Source: Hyphomicrobium_A sp964622715
GTDB lineage: Bacteria; Pseudomonadota; Alphaproteobacteria; Rhizobiales; Hyphomicrobiaceae
DNA length: 37,208 bases
Assembly (NCBI GenBank): GCA_964622715.1
Contig: CAZURR010000013.1
Span: 1 to 37,208, forward strand
Direction of reading: 5' to 3'
The translations under genes and the position numbers were made by a program. The notes under the pieces were generated by a model. That model was not told where the DNA came from and did not search any database. It was given only the letters and a program-made list of their open reading frames with translations. Positions 15,724-25,884 of the stretch are shown in pieces (the first letter of the stretch is position 1; every line of letters begins with the position of its first letter).

Positions 15724-17439
15724 CTACTTGGCGTCCGTGCCGGGCGAGCTCTCGTCACGGCTCAGCGACGCCTTGAGCTGCATCTCGACGGCAGCGAGTG
15801 CTTTATCGACGGCATTGCGCGCCTTCACCTTGGCGAGGAAATTCTTCGCCGCATCGGCCGACGGTGGCGGTAGCGACTTGGCCTCGTCCAAGACTTCGCC
15901 GAGCCGATCTTCGTTGAGGGCAATCTCCATGCGCCCGACAACGGCCTCAACGCTCGTATCGTCGGGTCCGTGGCTGATCTTGCGCATGCGTACGACGGAC
16001 CGCGCACCCGCAAGCAAGCGATCCACGATGGAGCCCTCAGCCGGTTCCGTCTCGGCATCGATCATCTTGAACGCAACGGTTTTGAAGTCCTGGCGCAGCT
16101 CGGCAAGGGTCGGCACGCCTTTGTCCTCGAAGCGCTCCAGCGGCGCCAGATCAACTTTCCCGCCCGACAACTTGCGTGCTTCGGCGAGTTCGGAGGCATA
16201 GCTTTGGCCGCGGTCGATCGCGCGCTTGAGGTTGCCGAGTTCGAGCGACAAGACAATGCGCTCCGCGATAACCTTGCGGTCATATTCGCTCTTGATGATG
16301 CTTTGCACATTATTCTCCAGCGTTACCAGCCGGTCCGAAAGTGGCGTCACGGCGGAAGACACATCGGCCGGCTTGGCAAACGAATTGAGCTTGGCGTCGA
16401 GATTGGTTTTCAGTTCTGCAAGTTCATCCTGCATCTTTTGCAACGAAGTACTTGTACGGTTGTTTTCGACCTTCAGCGAATTGAGGCGCGTGGTGGACTG
16501 CGCTTCTTCCGCCTTGAGAGCGGCTAGCTCTCGGTCGATGCGCTGCGTGCCCGACTTGGCTGCCTCGCTCGCTTCGCTCACGGCGGACAGGCGCGTTTCG
16601 ATTTCGTCGTTGACGTTTGTGCGCAGCGCGTTGAGTTGGTTGTTCAGCGTCGACTCCAGATCTGCAATCTTGCCTGTCACAGCGGCGAGCTGGGGCAAAG
16701 GTCCCGCTTGAGGATCGTGCTCTGCTGCTGCGGAAAGCACCTCAAGCTGTGCCTCAAGCTTGGCGAGGCGTGGCGGCGCACTTGCCGCATTGCCCTCAGT
16801 GCCAAGAGTTTTGGTAATCGTCGCGACCTCGTTGCTGAGTTTGCCCTGGGCATTGCTAAGCACATTGACGCGCTTGTTGAGTGCTTCGAGCTTGCCGAGC
16901 CGGGCCTCTGCATCGGCGATCTTCGAAGCAAGTTTCGGCGCGCCGGTCCCTCGACTGGTTTGCACTTCGAGTGCCGAAATACGTTGCTGTAGAACCCGCG
17001 TTGCCTCGCTCTGGCCGGTTCTAGAGAGCCCAAGCTGGGCTGCAAGCAAATCAGCAGCGATTAGGGCAACGATACCGCCGACGAGGCCCGCTGCGAGGTG
17101 CGTGAAGACTCCACTCTTAAAGAACCCACTGAGGCCAGCAGCGGCTTTCGGCTCGGATCGCGGCTTCGTAACCGGCTCGTCCTTAGCAGCGGCGGCCATT
17201 CTCCCTGGTGCAGGTGATTTCGTGGGTTCGATTTTTGCTGCGTCTGGCGGCTTATCGGATGAAGTTTTGTCGCTCGGGTCCATCTTAGACGGTTCGGCCG
17301 GGATAGGGGCCGTCTCCTCCTTGGCCGGATTCGACGCGATCTCCGTGGCCTTGAGATCTAGCATCGCATGTGGTCTAGCGCTGCCCGATTTACTAGGACC
17401 AGGCTTCTCCTTGCGGGGTTCATTCTTATTGTCAGTCAT
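15724..17439 (-). CDS. Mitofilin/Mic60-like inner-membrane protein (COG4223 type)
   Basis: 571 residues. The N-terminal 105 residues are charged and Pro/Ala/Lys-rich. One transmembrane helix follows (about 114-137, HLAAGLVGGIVALIAADLL), then a long coiled-coil region of roughly 250 residues, and a C-terminal helical domain (about 395-555) including ERIVLSLELGNLKRAIDRG and GARSVVRMRKI. This order is that of alphaproteobacterial mitofilin homologues, the bacterial relatives of mitochondrial Mic60. Related proteins shape inner membranes and contact outer-membrane partners. It lies between hemD and the hemY-like gene, with 13 bases to hemY, so the genes are probably co-transcribed. The start ATG is followed by a typical Lys-rich leader. 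Confidence 0.87.
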   Translation of the reverse strand: MTDNKNEPRKEKPGPSKSGSARPHAMLDLKATEIASNPAKEETAPIPAEPSKMDPSDKTSSDKPPDAAKIEPTKSPAPGRMAAAAKDEPVTKPRSEPKAAAGLSGFFKSGVFTHLAAGLVGGIVALIAADLLAAQLGLSRTGQSEATRVLQQRISALEVQTSRGTGAPKLASKIADAEARLGKLEALNKRVNVLSNAQGKLSNEVATITKTLGTEGNAASAPPRLAKLEAQLEVLSAAAEHDPQAGPLPQLAAVTGKIADLESTLNNQLNALRTNVNDEIETRLSAVSEASEAAKSGTQRIDRELAALKAEEAQSTTRLNSLKVENNRTSTSLQKMQDELAELKTNLDAKLNSFAKPADVSSAVTPLSDRLVTLENNVQSIIKSEYDRKVIAERIVLSLELGNLKRAIDRGQSYASELAEARKLSGGKVDLAPLERFEDKGVPTLAELRQDFKTVAFKMIDAETEPAEGSIVDRLLAGARSVVRMRKISHGPDDTSVEAVVGRMEIALNEDRLGEVLDEAKSLPPPSADAAKNFLAKVKARNAVDKALAAVEMQLKASLSRDESSPGTDAK

Positions 17440-17536
17440 AAGACCTCAAGTTCCGGGGCCAAATTAGCACAGCACCTGCCGCTCACCTGGGCGGCCGCTG
17501 CACGCCCCGAAAACATCGCGCTCTAATCGCGCTAAA

Positions 17537-18274
17537 TTACACACCTGGGGGGCGTGTTGCCACCCGTCCGACGAGGCTGAGCATTTCGGAAGAATTTGGC
17601 TTTGCGGCGACCGCGTTGCGGACGGGCCCGAGGCTGTGAAGGCTCTGCGCCACCGCCTGCGAAAGGCACAAGTATGTCAGGCGGCGAGCGCCGTCCTTTT
17701 GCCCTGCGGCCGCAACCAGCTGAGCAAAGACGGCCGCCGTACGCGGCGACATCAAGATTACGGCGTCGAGCGCGCCTTCTCCCATCAATTGCGTTGTCTG
17801 TACGGTGAGCGTTTTGGCCGGATGAGCCCGATAGACGACAATCTTGCGTGCTGCGATGCCCTGGTTCTCCAATGCCACCGCCAGGTCGAAGGCCAATGTT
17901 TCGCCAGCCAGGTGGATCACCGATCCCGCCTTGGGCTGTAACTGGCCCGCTATGATAGGGACGAGATCGTGCGCAGTGCCGGCCCCTTCAGTGAGACGCG
18001 CAAATCCCAAAGCGCGGGCAAGTTCTGCCGTGCCGGGGCCGACCGTAAAAATGGGGCGTTTGAGGGCGGCCGGACGGGCAGGGCTCTCAGCCAGCGCACG
18101 CAGCCCATTGCGGCTTGTCGCGACAATGGCCTGCACGCCTTCGAACGTATCCGATTCAATGGGCATCAGCTCTATCTGCAAGAGCGGCTCGACCGTCACT
18201 GTGTGGCCCATCGCTTCGAGCTGTACCTTGAGTTCGGAGGCGTCGGGTTCGGGCCGTGTGACGAGAATATGCAT
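17537..18274 (-). CDS. hemD: Uroporphyrinogen-III synthase
   Basis: 245 residues from the ATG at 18272-18274. It begins MHILVTRPEPDA, the family's opening strand with the TRP motif. It has the two-lobed composition of HemD, with VATSRNGLRAL and FTVGPGTAELARALG in the first lobe and HLAGE, VVYRA and ILMSPRTAAVFAQL further on. It closes hydroxymethylbilane with D-ring inversion to uroporphyrinogen III. The hemC stop overlaps its start by one base (TGATG), which indicates translational coupling. A TTG one codon upstream is possible but less likely. The mitofilin-like gene starts 97 bases downstream. Confidence 0.93.
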   Translation of the reverse strand: MHILVTRPEPDASELKVQLEAMGHTVTVEPLLQIELMPIESDTFEGVQAIVATSRNGLRALAESPARPAALKRPIFTVGPGTAELARALGFARLTEGAGTAHDLVPIIAGQLQPKAGSVIHLAGETLAFDLAVALENQGIAARKIVVYRAHPAKTLTVQTTQLMGEGALDAVILMSPRTAAVFAQLVAAAGQKDGARRLTYLCLSQAVAQSLHSLGPVRNAVAAKPNSSEMLSLVGRVATRPPGV

Positions 18275-19203
18275 CAAACAAGCGCGCGGAAAAAATCGGG
18301 GCCGGCACGGTCGAGCAGCTCAGTCGCTGCCTCCTCGCCCAAGCGCAGCGCTGATTCCGGTCCACCGGAGCGGTCTGTGGCATGGCATTGCGCGCCGTCT
18401 GGGGTCAAGATCTCGCCGCGAAAGCGCAGCGATCCGCCGCTAAGCTCGGCTAGGCCCGCGATCGGTGTGCGGCATGACCCGTCGAGCTTAGCGAGATAGG
18501 TGCGTTCAGTCGCAATACAAAGCGCCGTCGCTTCGTCGTTGAGCGGCGCGATGAGACGCGTGGTCTTGCTGTCGTCGCTGCGCACCTCGATGCCAATTGC
18601 GCCTTGCGCCACAGCCGGCAGCATAACGTCGGGGTTCATCGCATGCCTGATGTGCTCTTTGAGGCCCAGTCGGTTCAGCCCAGCACACGCAAGAAACGTC
18701 GCGTCTACCACGCCCTCGTCGAGCTTCCTCAATCGCGTCTCGACGTTGCCGCGAAACGGTACCACCTGCAGGTCCGGTCGCCGCTGCAGCAGTTGCGCTT
18801 GTCGGCGTAGCGAGGACGTACCGACAATCGCACCGCAAGGCACATCGTCAAGTGAGGCATATCTCGCGCTGATAAAAGCATCGCGCGGGTCTTCGCGTTT
18901 GGGTGTCGCGCCAATGGAAAGGCCCGCTGGCAGTACGGTCGGCATGTCCTTCATGGAATGCACGGCCAGATTGATGTCGCCGGCCAGCAGCGCATCCTCG
19001 ATCTCCTTGGTAAAAAGCCCCTTTCCTCCCTCCTCCATGAGCGGCCGGTCGACGATTTGATCGCCCGTCGTCTTGATAATGCGCAGCTCGCAATCATCCT
19101 CTGTAAGGCCATGCGCCTCGGCAATTCGCCGGCGTACCTCGCGCGCCTGGGCCAGCGCCAGGGGCGAGCCGCGTGTACCGATGCGGATCTTCGCTGCTTG
19201 CAA
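18274..19203 (-). CDS. hemC: Hydroxymethylbilane synthase (porphobilinogen deaminase)
   Basis: 309 residues, full length. IRIGTRGSPLALAQA opens domain 1. VHSMKDMP carries the catalytic Asp86, Arg-rich GTSSLRRQAQL binds substrate carboxylates, and DGSCRTP holds the dipyrromethane-cofactor Cys244. It polymerises four porphobilinogen units to the linear tetrapyrrole used by HemD, encoded by the next, overlapping gene. It is divergent from tsaD, with a 96-base shared intergenic region that must hold both promoters. Confidence 0.97.
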   Translation of the reverse strand: MQAAKIRIGTRGSPLALAQAREVRRRIAEAHGLTEDDCELRIIKTTGDQIVDRPLMEEGGKGLFTKEIEDALLAGDINLAVHSMKDMPTVLPAGLSIGATPKREDPRDAFISARYASLDDVPCGAIVGTSSLRRQAQLLQRRPDLQVVPFRGNVETRLRKLDEGVVDATFLACAGLNRLGLKEHIRHAMNPDVMLPAVAQGAIGIEVRSDDSKTTRLIAPLNDEATALCIATERTYLAKLDGSCRTPIAGLAELSGGSLRFRGEILTPDGAQCHATDRSGGPESALRLGEEAATELLDRAGPDFFRALV

Positions 19204-19299
19204 GCCGTTCTCTCCGGGTGCTAGGCGACAGCCTCAATGCGGCGCCATTAATGCCTGCGCCGCGCCGGGAAGGCAAACACGTGCACGCCGAAAAGATTC

Positions 19300-20403
19300 A
19301 TGAATAGCCGCCACGACAAGTACGCCGAAGAAAGCCTCGTCCTCGGGCTGGAAACGAGCTGTGATGAGACGGCGGCTGCCGTTGTTGTCAGGGCGCGCGA
19401 TGGCCAGGGCCGCATCCTCTCAAATGTCGTGCGCACTCAATGGGAGCGCCACCGCCCCTACGGCGGTGTGGTGCCGGAAATCGCCGCGCGGGCACACGTC
19501 GAATGTCTCGATCTGTTGACGGCTGAGGCCATGCACGAGGCGGACATCAACTTTTCTGATCTCGATGCGGTTGCGGCGAGCGCCGGACCGGGTCTGATTG
19601 GCGGCCTCATCGCTGGTCTTGTTACGGCGAAGGCAATCGCACTTGCCCATAGCCTGCCCTTCATTGCGGCGCACCACTTAGAGGCACATGCGCTGACCGT
19701 AGGGCTCACTGAAGGGCTCCGGCCTCCGTATCTCTTGTTGCTCGTCTCAGGTGGTCACACGCAGCTGTTGATCGTGCGCGGCGTCGGACAGTATGAGCGC
19801 CTCGGCACAACCATCGATGACGCGTTGGGCGAAGCCTTCGACAAGACCGCCAAGTTGCTTGGTCTTGGCTTTCCCGGTGGACCTGCTGTCGAACAAGCGG
19901 CGCGCACCGGCAATGGCGCACGTATCGATCTCCCCAGCCCGATGCTTGGTCGCGCCGAGCCGCATTTTTCCTTCGCGGGTCTCAAGACGGCGGTGCGCCG
20001 TACGGCTGAAATGCTGGCGCCGCTCAAGGAGCAAGATGTTTCCGACATAGCCGCCGCGTTCGAGAATGCGGTCACCCGGTCCGTTTCGGACCGGTGCGCG
20101 CGGGCCATGGACATCATGAATGAGCGCCTTGGGCAAGACGCTCCTCGCCATCTTGTCGTCGCCGGCGGCGTCGCGGCCAACGAGCGTCTGCGCGTAGCCT
20201 TGCGCGATCTCGCATCGAGGCGAGGCTTTGCTTTTCACGTTCCGCCCGTGCCCTTGTGCAGCGACAACGCGGCTATGATCGCTTGGGCCGGCGCGGAGCG
20301 CTTGGCACTGGGGCAAACCGATCCGCTCGATGCGCCTGTACGCCCTCGCTGGCCCCTGGACCCAAAAGCCCCGCCTGCCATCGGAGCGGGGGTGAAGGCA
20401 TGA
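19300..20403 (+). CDS. tsaD: tRNA threonylcarbamoyladenosine (t6A) transferase subunit TsaD
   Basis: 367 residues. The ASKHA-fold N-terminus reads VLGLETSCDETA at 14-25, and HHLEAH at 125-130 supplies metal-binding histidines. VSGGHTQLL, GFPGGPAVE, FAGLKTAV and VAGGVAANERLR follow in family order. It transfers the threonylcarbamoyl group to A37 of ANN-decoding tRNAs, working with TsaB, TsaC and TsaE encoded elsewhere. Residues 1-12 precede the core. It is divergent from hemC. Its TGA stop overlaps the ATG of an 18-codon mini-ORF that ends at gpsA. Confidence 0.97.
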   Translation: MNSRHDKYAEESLVLGLETSCDETAAAVVVRARDGQGRILSNVVRTQWERHRPYGGVVPEIAARAHVECLDLLTAEAMHEADINFSDLDAVAASAGPGLIGGLIAGLVTAKAIALAHSLPFIAAHHLEAHALTVGLTEGLRPPYLLLLVSGGHTQLLIVRGVGQYERLGTTIDDALGEAFDKTAKLLGLGFPGGPAVEQAARTGNGARIDLPSPMLGRAEPHFSFAGLKTAVRRTAEMLAPLKEQDVSDIAAAFENAVTRSVSDRCARAMDIMNERLGQDAPRHLVVAGGVAANERLRVALRDLASRRGFAFHVPPVPLCSDNAAMIAWAGAERLALGQTDPLDAPVRPRWPLDPKAPPAIGAGVKA

Positions 20404-20456
20404 GCGCCGGCGTGCTAGACATCGCCATAGCGGTCGCAAAGAGGGAGAGCACGTGA
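20400..20456 (+). CDS. 18-codon mini-ORF bridging tsaD and gpsA
   Basis: The ATG overlaps the tsaD stop (ATGA at 20400-20403), and its own TGA overlaps the GTG start of gpsA (GTGA at 20453-20456). The peptide would be MSAGVLDIAIAVAKREST. Such an arrangement could carry ribosomes from tsaD to gpsA by coupled termination and re-initiation. It may also be coincidental, since a GGGAGAG ribosome-binding site for gpsA sits inside it. No homologue is recognised. Confidence 0.35.
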   Translation: MSAGVLDIAIAVAKREST

Positions 20457-21448
20457 AGATCGACAGCGTCGGCATCATTGGCGGTGGAGCATGGGGCACG
20501 GGCCTTGCGCAGACGCTGCGGCATACCGGTCGCGACGTGCTCATGTGGGTGCGCGAGCCTGAGGTCGCCCAGGGGATCAACGCCCAACATTCCAATAGCG
20601 TGTTCCTCCCTGGCGTTCCGCTCGATCCTGCCATCCGTGCAACCAACACGCTCGCCGATGCTGCGTCCTGCGACGTCCTTCTCATGGTGGCTCCGGCACA
20701 GCACGTGCGCGCTGTCTCAGAAGGCCTCAAATCTGATCTGCGTTCGGGCCAGCCCATTGTCTTGTGTGCAAAGGGTATCGAACAGAGCAGCGGTAATTTT
20801 ATGGGCGACGTCCTCGCAGAGGTATTGCCCGAGGCCACACAAGCCGTTCTGTCAGGCCCGAGTTTTGCCGCCGAGGTCGCGCGCGGTCTCCCCGCGGCAC
20901 TCACTATCGCATGTGCCGATGAACAAATCGGCCGCTTGCTTGCCGAGCGGCTCAGCAATCCCCAATTCCGGCTCTACTGGACGAACGATCTCATAGGCGT
21001 TGAGCTCGGCGGGTCGCTCAAGAACGTGCTGGCGATCGCCGCCGGTATCGTAGATGGCCAAGGTCTCGGCGCCAACGCGCACGCCGCACTCGTCACCCGG
21101 GGATTCGCCGAGCTACGCCGTTTCGGGGAGGTACTAGGCGCGCGCCCCGAAACGCTCATTGGCCTTTCGGGCCTCGGCGATCTCATCTTGACGTGCGGGA
21201 GTGTGCAGTCACGCAACATGTCGCTCGGGCGCGCGTTGGGCCAAGGCCAAAGCCTTGATGACGTGCTGGGTGGCCGAACCGCCGTTACCGAAGGCGTCTA
21301 TACCGCTGCCGCCGTGCAGCGCATTGCTGCCGAGAAGGGCATCGATATGCCCATTTGCTCCGCGGTTTGCGATATTCTGGACGGTCGCGCGAGCGTATCT
21401 GACGCCGTCGCGCACCTGATGCAACGTCCGCTCAAGGCAGAGGACTAA
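20453..21448 (+). CDS. gpsA: NAD(P)+-dependent glycerol-3-phosphate dehydrogenase
   Basis: 331 residues starting with GTG. The Rossmann dinucleotide motif is GIIGGGAWGTGLAQTL at about 7-22. LCAKGIEQ, LSGPSFAAEVARG and ELGGSLKNVLAIAAGI (containing the catalytic Lys region) follow, and GLSGLGDLILTC lies in the C-terminal substrate domain. It reduces dihydroxyacetone phosphate to sn-glycerol-3-phosphate for phospholipid synthesis. GGGAGAG lies eight bases before the GTG. The EVE-domain gene starts three bases after the stop, so the genes are very likely co-transcribed. Confidence 0.97.
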   Translation: MKIDSVGIIGGGAWGTGLAQTLRHTGRDVLMWVREPEVAQGINAQHSNSVFLPGVPLDPAIRATNTLADAASCDVLLMVAPAQHVRAVSEGLKSDLRSGQPIVLCAKGIEQSSGNFMGDVLAEVLPEATQAVLSGPSFAAEVARGLPAALTIACADEQIGRLLAERLSNPQFRLYWTNDLIGVELGGSLKNVLAIAAGIVDGQGLGANAHAALVTRGFAELRRFGEVLGARPETLIGLSGLGDLILTCGSVQSRNMSLGRALGQGQSLDDVLGGRTAVTEGVYTAAAVQRIAAEKGIDMPICSAVCDILDGRASVSDAVAHLMQRPLKAED

Positions 21449-21451
21449 CAC

Positions 21452-21889
21452 ATGTCCGCCTATTGGCTTTTCAAATCGGAGCCTGACGTGTTCTCCTGGG
21501 AGATGCTGAAAGCGCGCGGACGTGCCGGTGAGCCGTGGGACGGTGTCCGCAACTACCAGGCACGCAACAACATGCGCGACATGAAGGTTGGCGAGCTTGG
21601 CTTTTTCTATCACTCAAACGATGGCAAGGAAATTGTTGGCGTCCTTGAGGTGTCAGCGCTTGCGCACCAAGACCCCAATGACGATAGCGGCACCTGGGAG
21701 TGCGTCGACGTGCGCGCTGTCGCCGATTTGCCAAGCCCTGTGCCGCTCTCTGCCGTCAAGGAAAATGCCAAGCTGGCGAAGATGGCGCTCGTTGCCAACT
21801 CGCGGCTCTCCGTGCAGCCAGTGACGGCGGCGGAGTGGAAGGAGGTCAGCCGCATGGGCGGCTTGGACTCAAAGAAACTCAAAAGATGA
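21452..21889 (+). CDS. EVE-domain (PUA-like) protein
   Basis: 145 residues making up a single EVE domain. It starts AYWLFKSEPDVFSW, the family signature. WDGVRNYQARNNMRDMKVGELGFFYHS (about 30-56) follows, with the conserved Arg-Asn-Tyr-Gln, and VQPVTAAEW lies near the end. EVE domains belong to the PUA-like group and bind modified bases in nucleic acids; the ligand here is unknown. It lies three bases after gpsA and its stop overlaps the methyltransferase start (ATGA), so it belongs to a tight operon. Confidence 0.93.
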   Translation: MSAYWLFKSEPDVFSWEMLKARGRAGEPWDGVRNYQARNNMRDMKVGELGFFYHSNDGKEIVGVLEVSALAHQDPNDDSGTWECVDVRAVADLPSPVPLSAVKENAKLAKMALVANSRLSVQPVTAAEWKEVSRMGGLDSKKLKR

Positions 21890-22578
21890 AACCGTTTCAT
21901 CCTGCGCCGCGTCCGCCCGCCGATCGTGCCTCGGCTGAAGCCTTCATTCGCGCCAACACTAAGCTGCTCAGCCCGCCGCTTGTTCCAGAGATCCAGCTTC
22001 ATCTCGCCGAGGAATCTCTGCCTATCTGGCAAAAAACGGAAGAAGAGCTGGGTGAAAAGAACGTACCGCCACCCTACTGGGCGTTTGCCTGGGTCGGCGG
22101 TCAGGCGCTAGCGCGCTATCTTCTCGACAATCCGCAACTCGTTAGGGGCAAGCGCGTGCTCGATCTCGGCTCGGGATGTGGCCTTTCGGCCATCGCCGCC
22201 TTGAAGGCCGGGGCGGCGTTGGTCCTCGCCGCCGACATCGATGCGATGGCCCTTGCCGCGATCGGCCTCAACGCCACCGCCAATGCCACCGCCGTCGAGA
22301 CGACAGCGGATGATTTGCTTGCCGTAGTTCCCTCCGGCACGTTCGACGTGATCCTCGTTGGAGATCTATTCTACGAGCGCGAGCTTGCGAGCCGCGTGTT
22401 GACATTTATCGAGGCCGCGCAGGACACTGCCCTCATCCTCATCGGCGATCCGCAGCGCAACTACTTTCCCACAGGCCGCTTCGAAGTAGCAGCCGAGTAT
22501 CTCGTTCCTGTCACACGCGAATTAGAAGACGCCGAGATCAAAAAAACGGCCGTTTGGTGCGGCTCCAAGGTGCACTGA
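21886..22578 (+). CDS. Class I methyltransferase, ETF-beta lysine methyltransferase-like (METTL20 type)
   Basis: 230 residues. SAM motif I is VLDLGSGCG at 91-99, and the acidic residue of motif II is in AADID (about 116-119). The segment PPYWAFAWVGGQALARYLL at 62-80, LVPEIQLHL at about 32-40 and GDLFYE at 159-164 closely follow the pattern I recall for human ETFBKMT (METTL20) and its alphaproteobacterial homologues, which methylate lysines of electron transfer flavoprotein beta. Substrate assignment is by family resemblance only; automatic pipelines may call it an L11 methyltransferase. The ATG overlaps the EVE stop. A longer upstream frame is only the shadow of the EVE gene. Confidence 0.82.
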   Translation: MKPFHPAPRPPADRASAEAFIRANTKLLSPPLVPEIQLHLAEESLPIWQKTEEELGEKNVPPPYWAFAWVGGQALARYLLDNPQLVRGKRVLDLGSGCGLSAIAALKAGAALVLAADIDAMALAAIGLNATANATAVETTADDLLAVVPSGTFDVILVGDLFYERELASRVLTFIEAAQDTALILIGDPQRNYFPTGRFEVAAEYLVPVTRELEDAEIKKTAVWCGSKVH

Positions 22579-22608
22579 ACGATCCTGCACCGGACGTACA
22601 TTGGAGCT

Positions 22609-22626
22609 TCTGCTAAGCTAAGCAGA
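22609..22626. promoter_or_regulatory. Inverted repeat upstream of the DUF1761 gene
   Basis: TCTGCT (22609-22614) and AGCAGA (22621-22626) are perfect inverted copies around AAGCTA, 33 bases before the ATG. On the plus strand an A-run follows, not a T-run, so it is not an obvious terminator. An operator is possible. Confidence 0.25.
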
Positions 22627-22658
22627 CCAAAAAAGAAAAGCAGCGGGAGAGAAACGTC

Positions 22659-23078
22659 ATGGAATTTGCGGGATTTAGCTACCTCGCCGTCGTCATAGCG
22701 GCCGTCGTCAGCTTCTTGTTTGGCTGGCTCTGGTACGGTGTTCTATTCCCCAAGGCCTGGGTCGAGGCCGTTGGCAAGACGGAAGAAGAACTCCGGGCCC
22801 AAGGCAATTCGCCCACTCCTTTTATTATCGCGTTCATCGCTCAGCTCGTCATGGCCTGGGTGTTAGCAGGCGTCATCGGCCACTTGGGGCCGGACCAGGT
22901 GACCTTTCGCAACGGGGTGATCTCGGGCGCCTTCATCTGGCTCGGATTTGTCATCACCACCTTAACCGTCAACCATGCATTTCAGGGCGCCAAACGAGAG
23001 CTGACACTAATTGACGGAGGTCATTGGCTAGGCGTGCTGTTGCTGCAAGGTTCCGTTATTGGCCTAGTAGGCGCCTGA
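22659..23078 (+). CDS. DUF1761 membrane protein
   Basis: 139 residues with four predicted membrane segments: about 8-30, 53-75, 85-105 and 120-138. FLFGWLWYGVLFPKAWVEAVGKTEEEL is the family's typical TM1 and following loop; the aromatic Trp-Tyr-Gly is characteristic. The function of DUF1761 proteins is unknown to me. GGGAGAG lies seven bases before the ATG. The gene has an 80-base gap to the methyltransferase and about 108 bases to acs. Confidence 0.85.
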   Translation: MEFAGFSYLAVVIAAVVSFLFGWLWYGVLFPKAWVEAVGKTEEELRAQGNSPTPFIIAFIAQLVMAWVLAGVIGHLGPDQVTFRNGVISGAFIWLGFVITTLTVNHAFQGAKRELTLIDGGHWLGVLLLQGSVIGLVGA

Positions 23079-23115
23079 GGGTCACGGTTCACAACTTGTC
23101 ACATTGGACGAATTG

Positions 23116-23131
23116 CGTGTTTGCGAACACG
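23116..23131. promoter_or_regulatory. Palindrome upstream of acs, candidate operator
   Basis: CGTGTT (23116-23121) and AACACG (23126-23131) are perfect inverted copies around TGCG. A second smaller one, GTGC-TTGCTT-GCAC, overlaps directly after (23131-23144). They lie 43-71 bases before the acs ATG, within the expected promoter zone. The regulator is unknown. Confidence 0.35.
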
Positions 23132-23186
23132 TGCTTGCTTGCACATAATTGCCATAACAAAAAATGCTGAGGGAGGAAGTCCAGCG

Positions 23187-25139
<1,953 letters not shown>

Positions 25140-25173
25140 ACGATACGAATGACAGACAATCGCTGGGCCCATC

Positions 25174-25884
25174 TCACTTACACGTGCGCAAAACCCCGCG
25201 GTCGTAGTGGAAGTGGTCGCGGTGCGCGACATTGAAATCGGGGCCGATTGCAACGCGAAAATAGCGGCACGCACCATCGTGAACGGCACGCAAGAACTGT
25301 GATTTGCGGCCGCGGCCGCGCCAATCCTGTGCAACGCTGATCTGCGTCCCGTCCTCTAGCCGAAAGCTTGCAATGTCGATGGCGTTTGCGAGCGAATGCT
25401 GGCTGCGCAACTTGCGCCATTTGCGGTTGCCCACGATGTTGCGGCAGGCATATGTCCCGAGGTGCTGGATGCGGGCCACGCGGCTACCGAACATGTCGAC
25501 GGCTGCGGTCTGTACCTCATACTCCACCCATAGAGCCAGCGCAGCGCTCGCGTCGCACGTTAGCTTGTCCACGCTCATGTCTGCGCCACCGATCTCAGTA
25601 ATTCGCACGGCATTGACCCAGCCGCATCCATTCTTGATGCCGCTATCAGCGATCGGCGCGGCCTTGATGTGAGGTTCGCGTAGCACAACTTGGCACTGCG
25701 CAGGATCGCGTTTCAGAGCCGCCAGTCGAAAGTCGATGAACCAGGCATTGGGTTCATCAAGCGAGACCGGAGAGAGGGGGTTCAAGCGCTGCGGTACGAG
25801 ACCTAGCCAAAAGGCGCCAAAGGCAACAAGAAGCAACAGCGCAAGGAGTAGAACGTTTGAGAATATTCGTTTGGGACGACGCAT
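25174..25884 (-). CDS. Extensin-like C-terminal domain protein
   Basis: 236 residues. An N-terminal membrane helix (about 9-28) anchors or exports it. The rest matches the extensin-like C-terminal (Extensin_2) family of alphaproteobacteria: CQVVLREPHIKAAPI, GCGWVNAVRI, QHSLANAIDIASF and, near the end, HRDHFHYD. The His and Asp residues in the last two motifs resemble metal ligands of the D,D-peptidase/M15-like fold, so a periplasmic peptidoglycan-related role is plausible. Several Cys residues could form disulfides. It is convergent with acs. No partner gene is adjacent. Confidence 0.85.
   Translation of the reverse strand: MRRPKRIFSNVLLLALLLLVAFGAFWLGLVPQRLNPLSPVSLDEPNAWFIDFRLAALKRDPAQCQVVLREPHIKAAPIADSGIKNGCGWVNAVRITEIGGADMSVDKLTCDASAALALWVEYEVQTAAVDMFGSRVARIQHLGTYACRNIVGNRKWRKLRSQHSLANAIDIASFRLEDGTQISVAQDWRGRGRKSQFLRAVHDGACRYFRVAIGPDFNVAHRDHFHYDRGVLRTCK

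Noticed and set aside
19747..20958. A 403-codon minus-strand frame across tsaD and gpsA
   Set aside because: It is antisense to two genes with clear motifs; its translation is Arg/Ser-rich and unlike any family.
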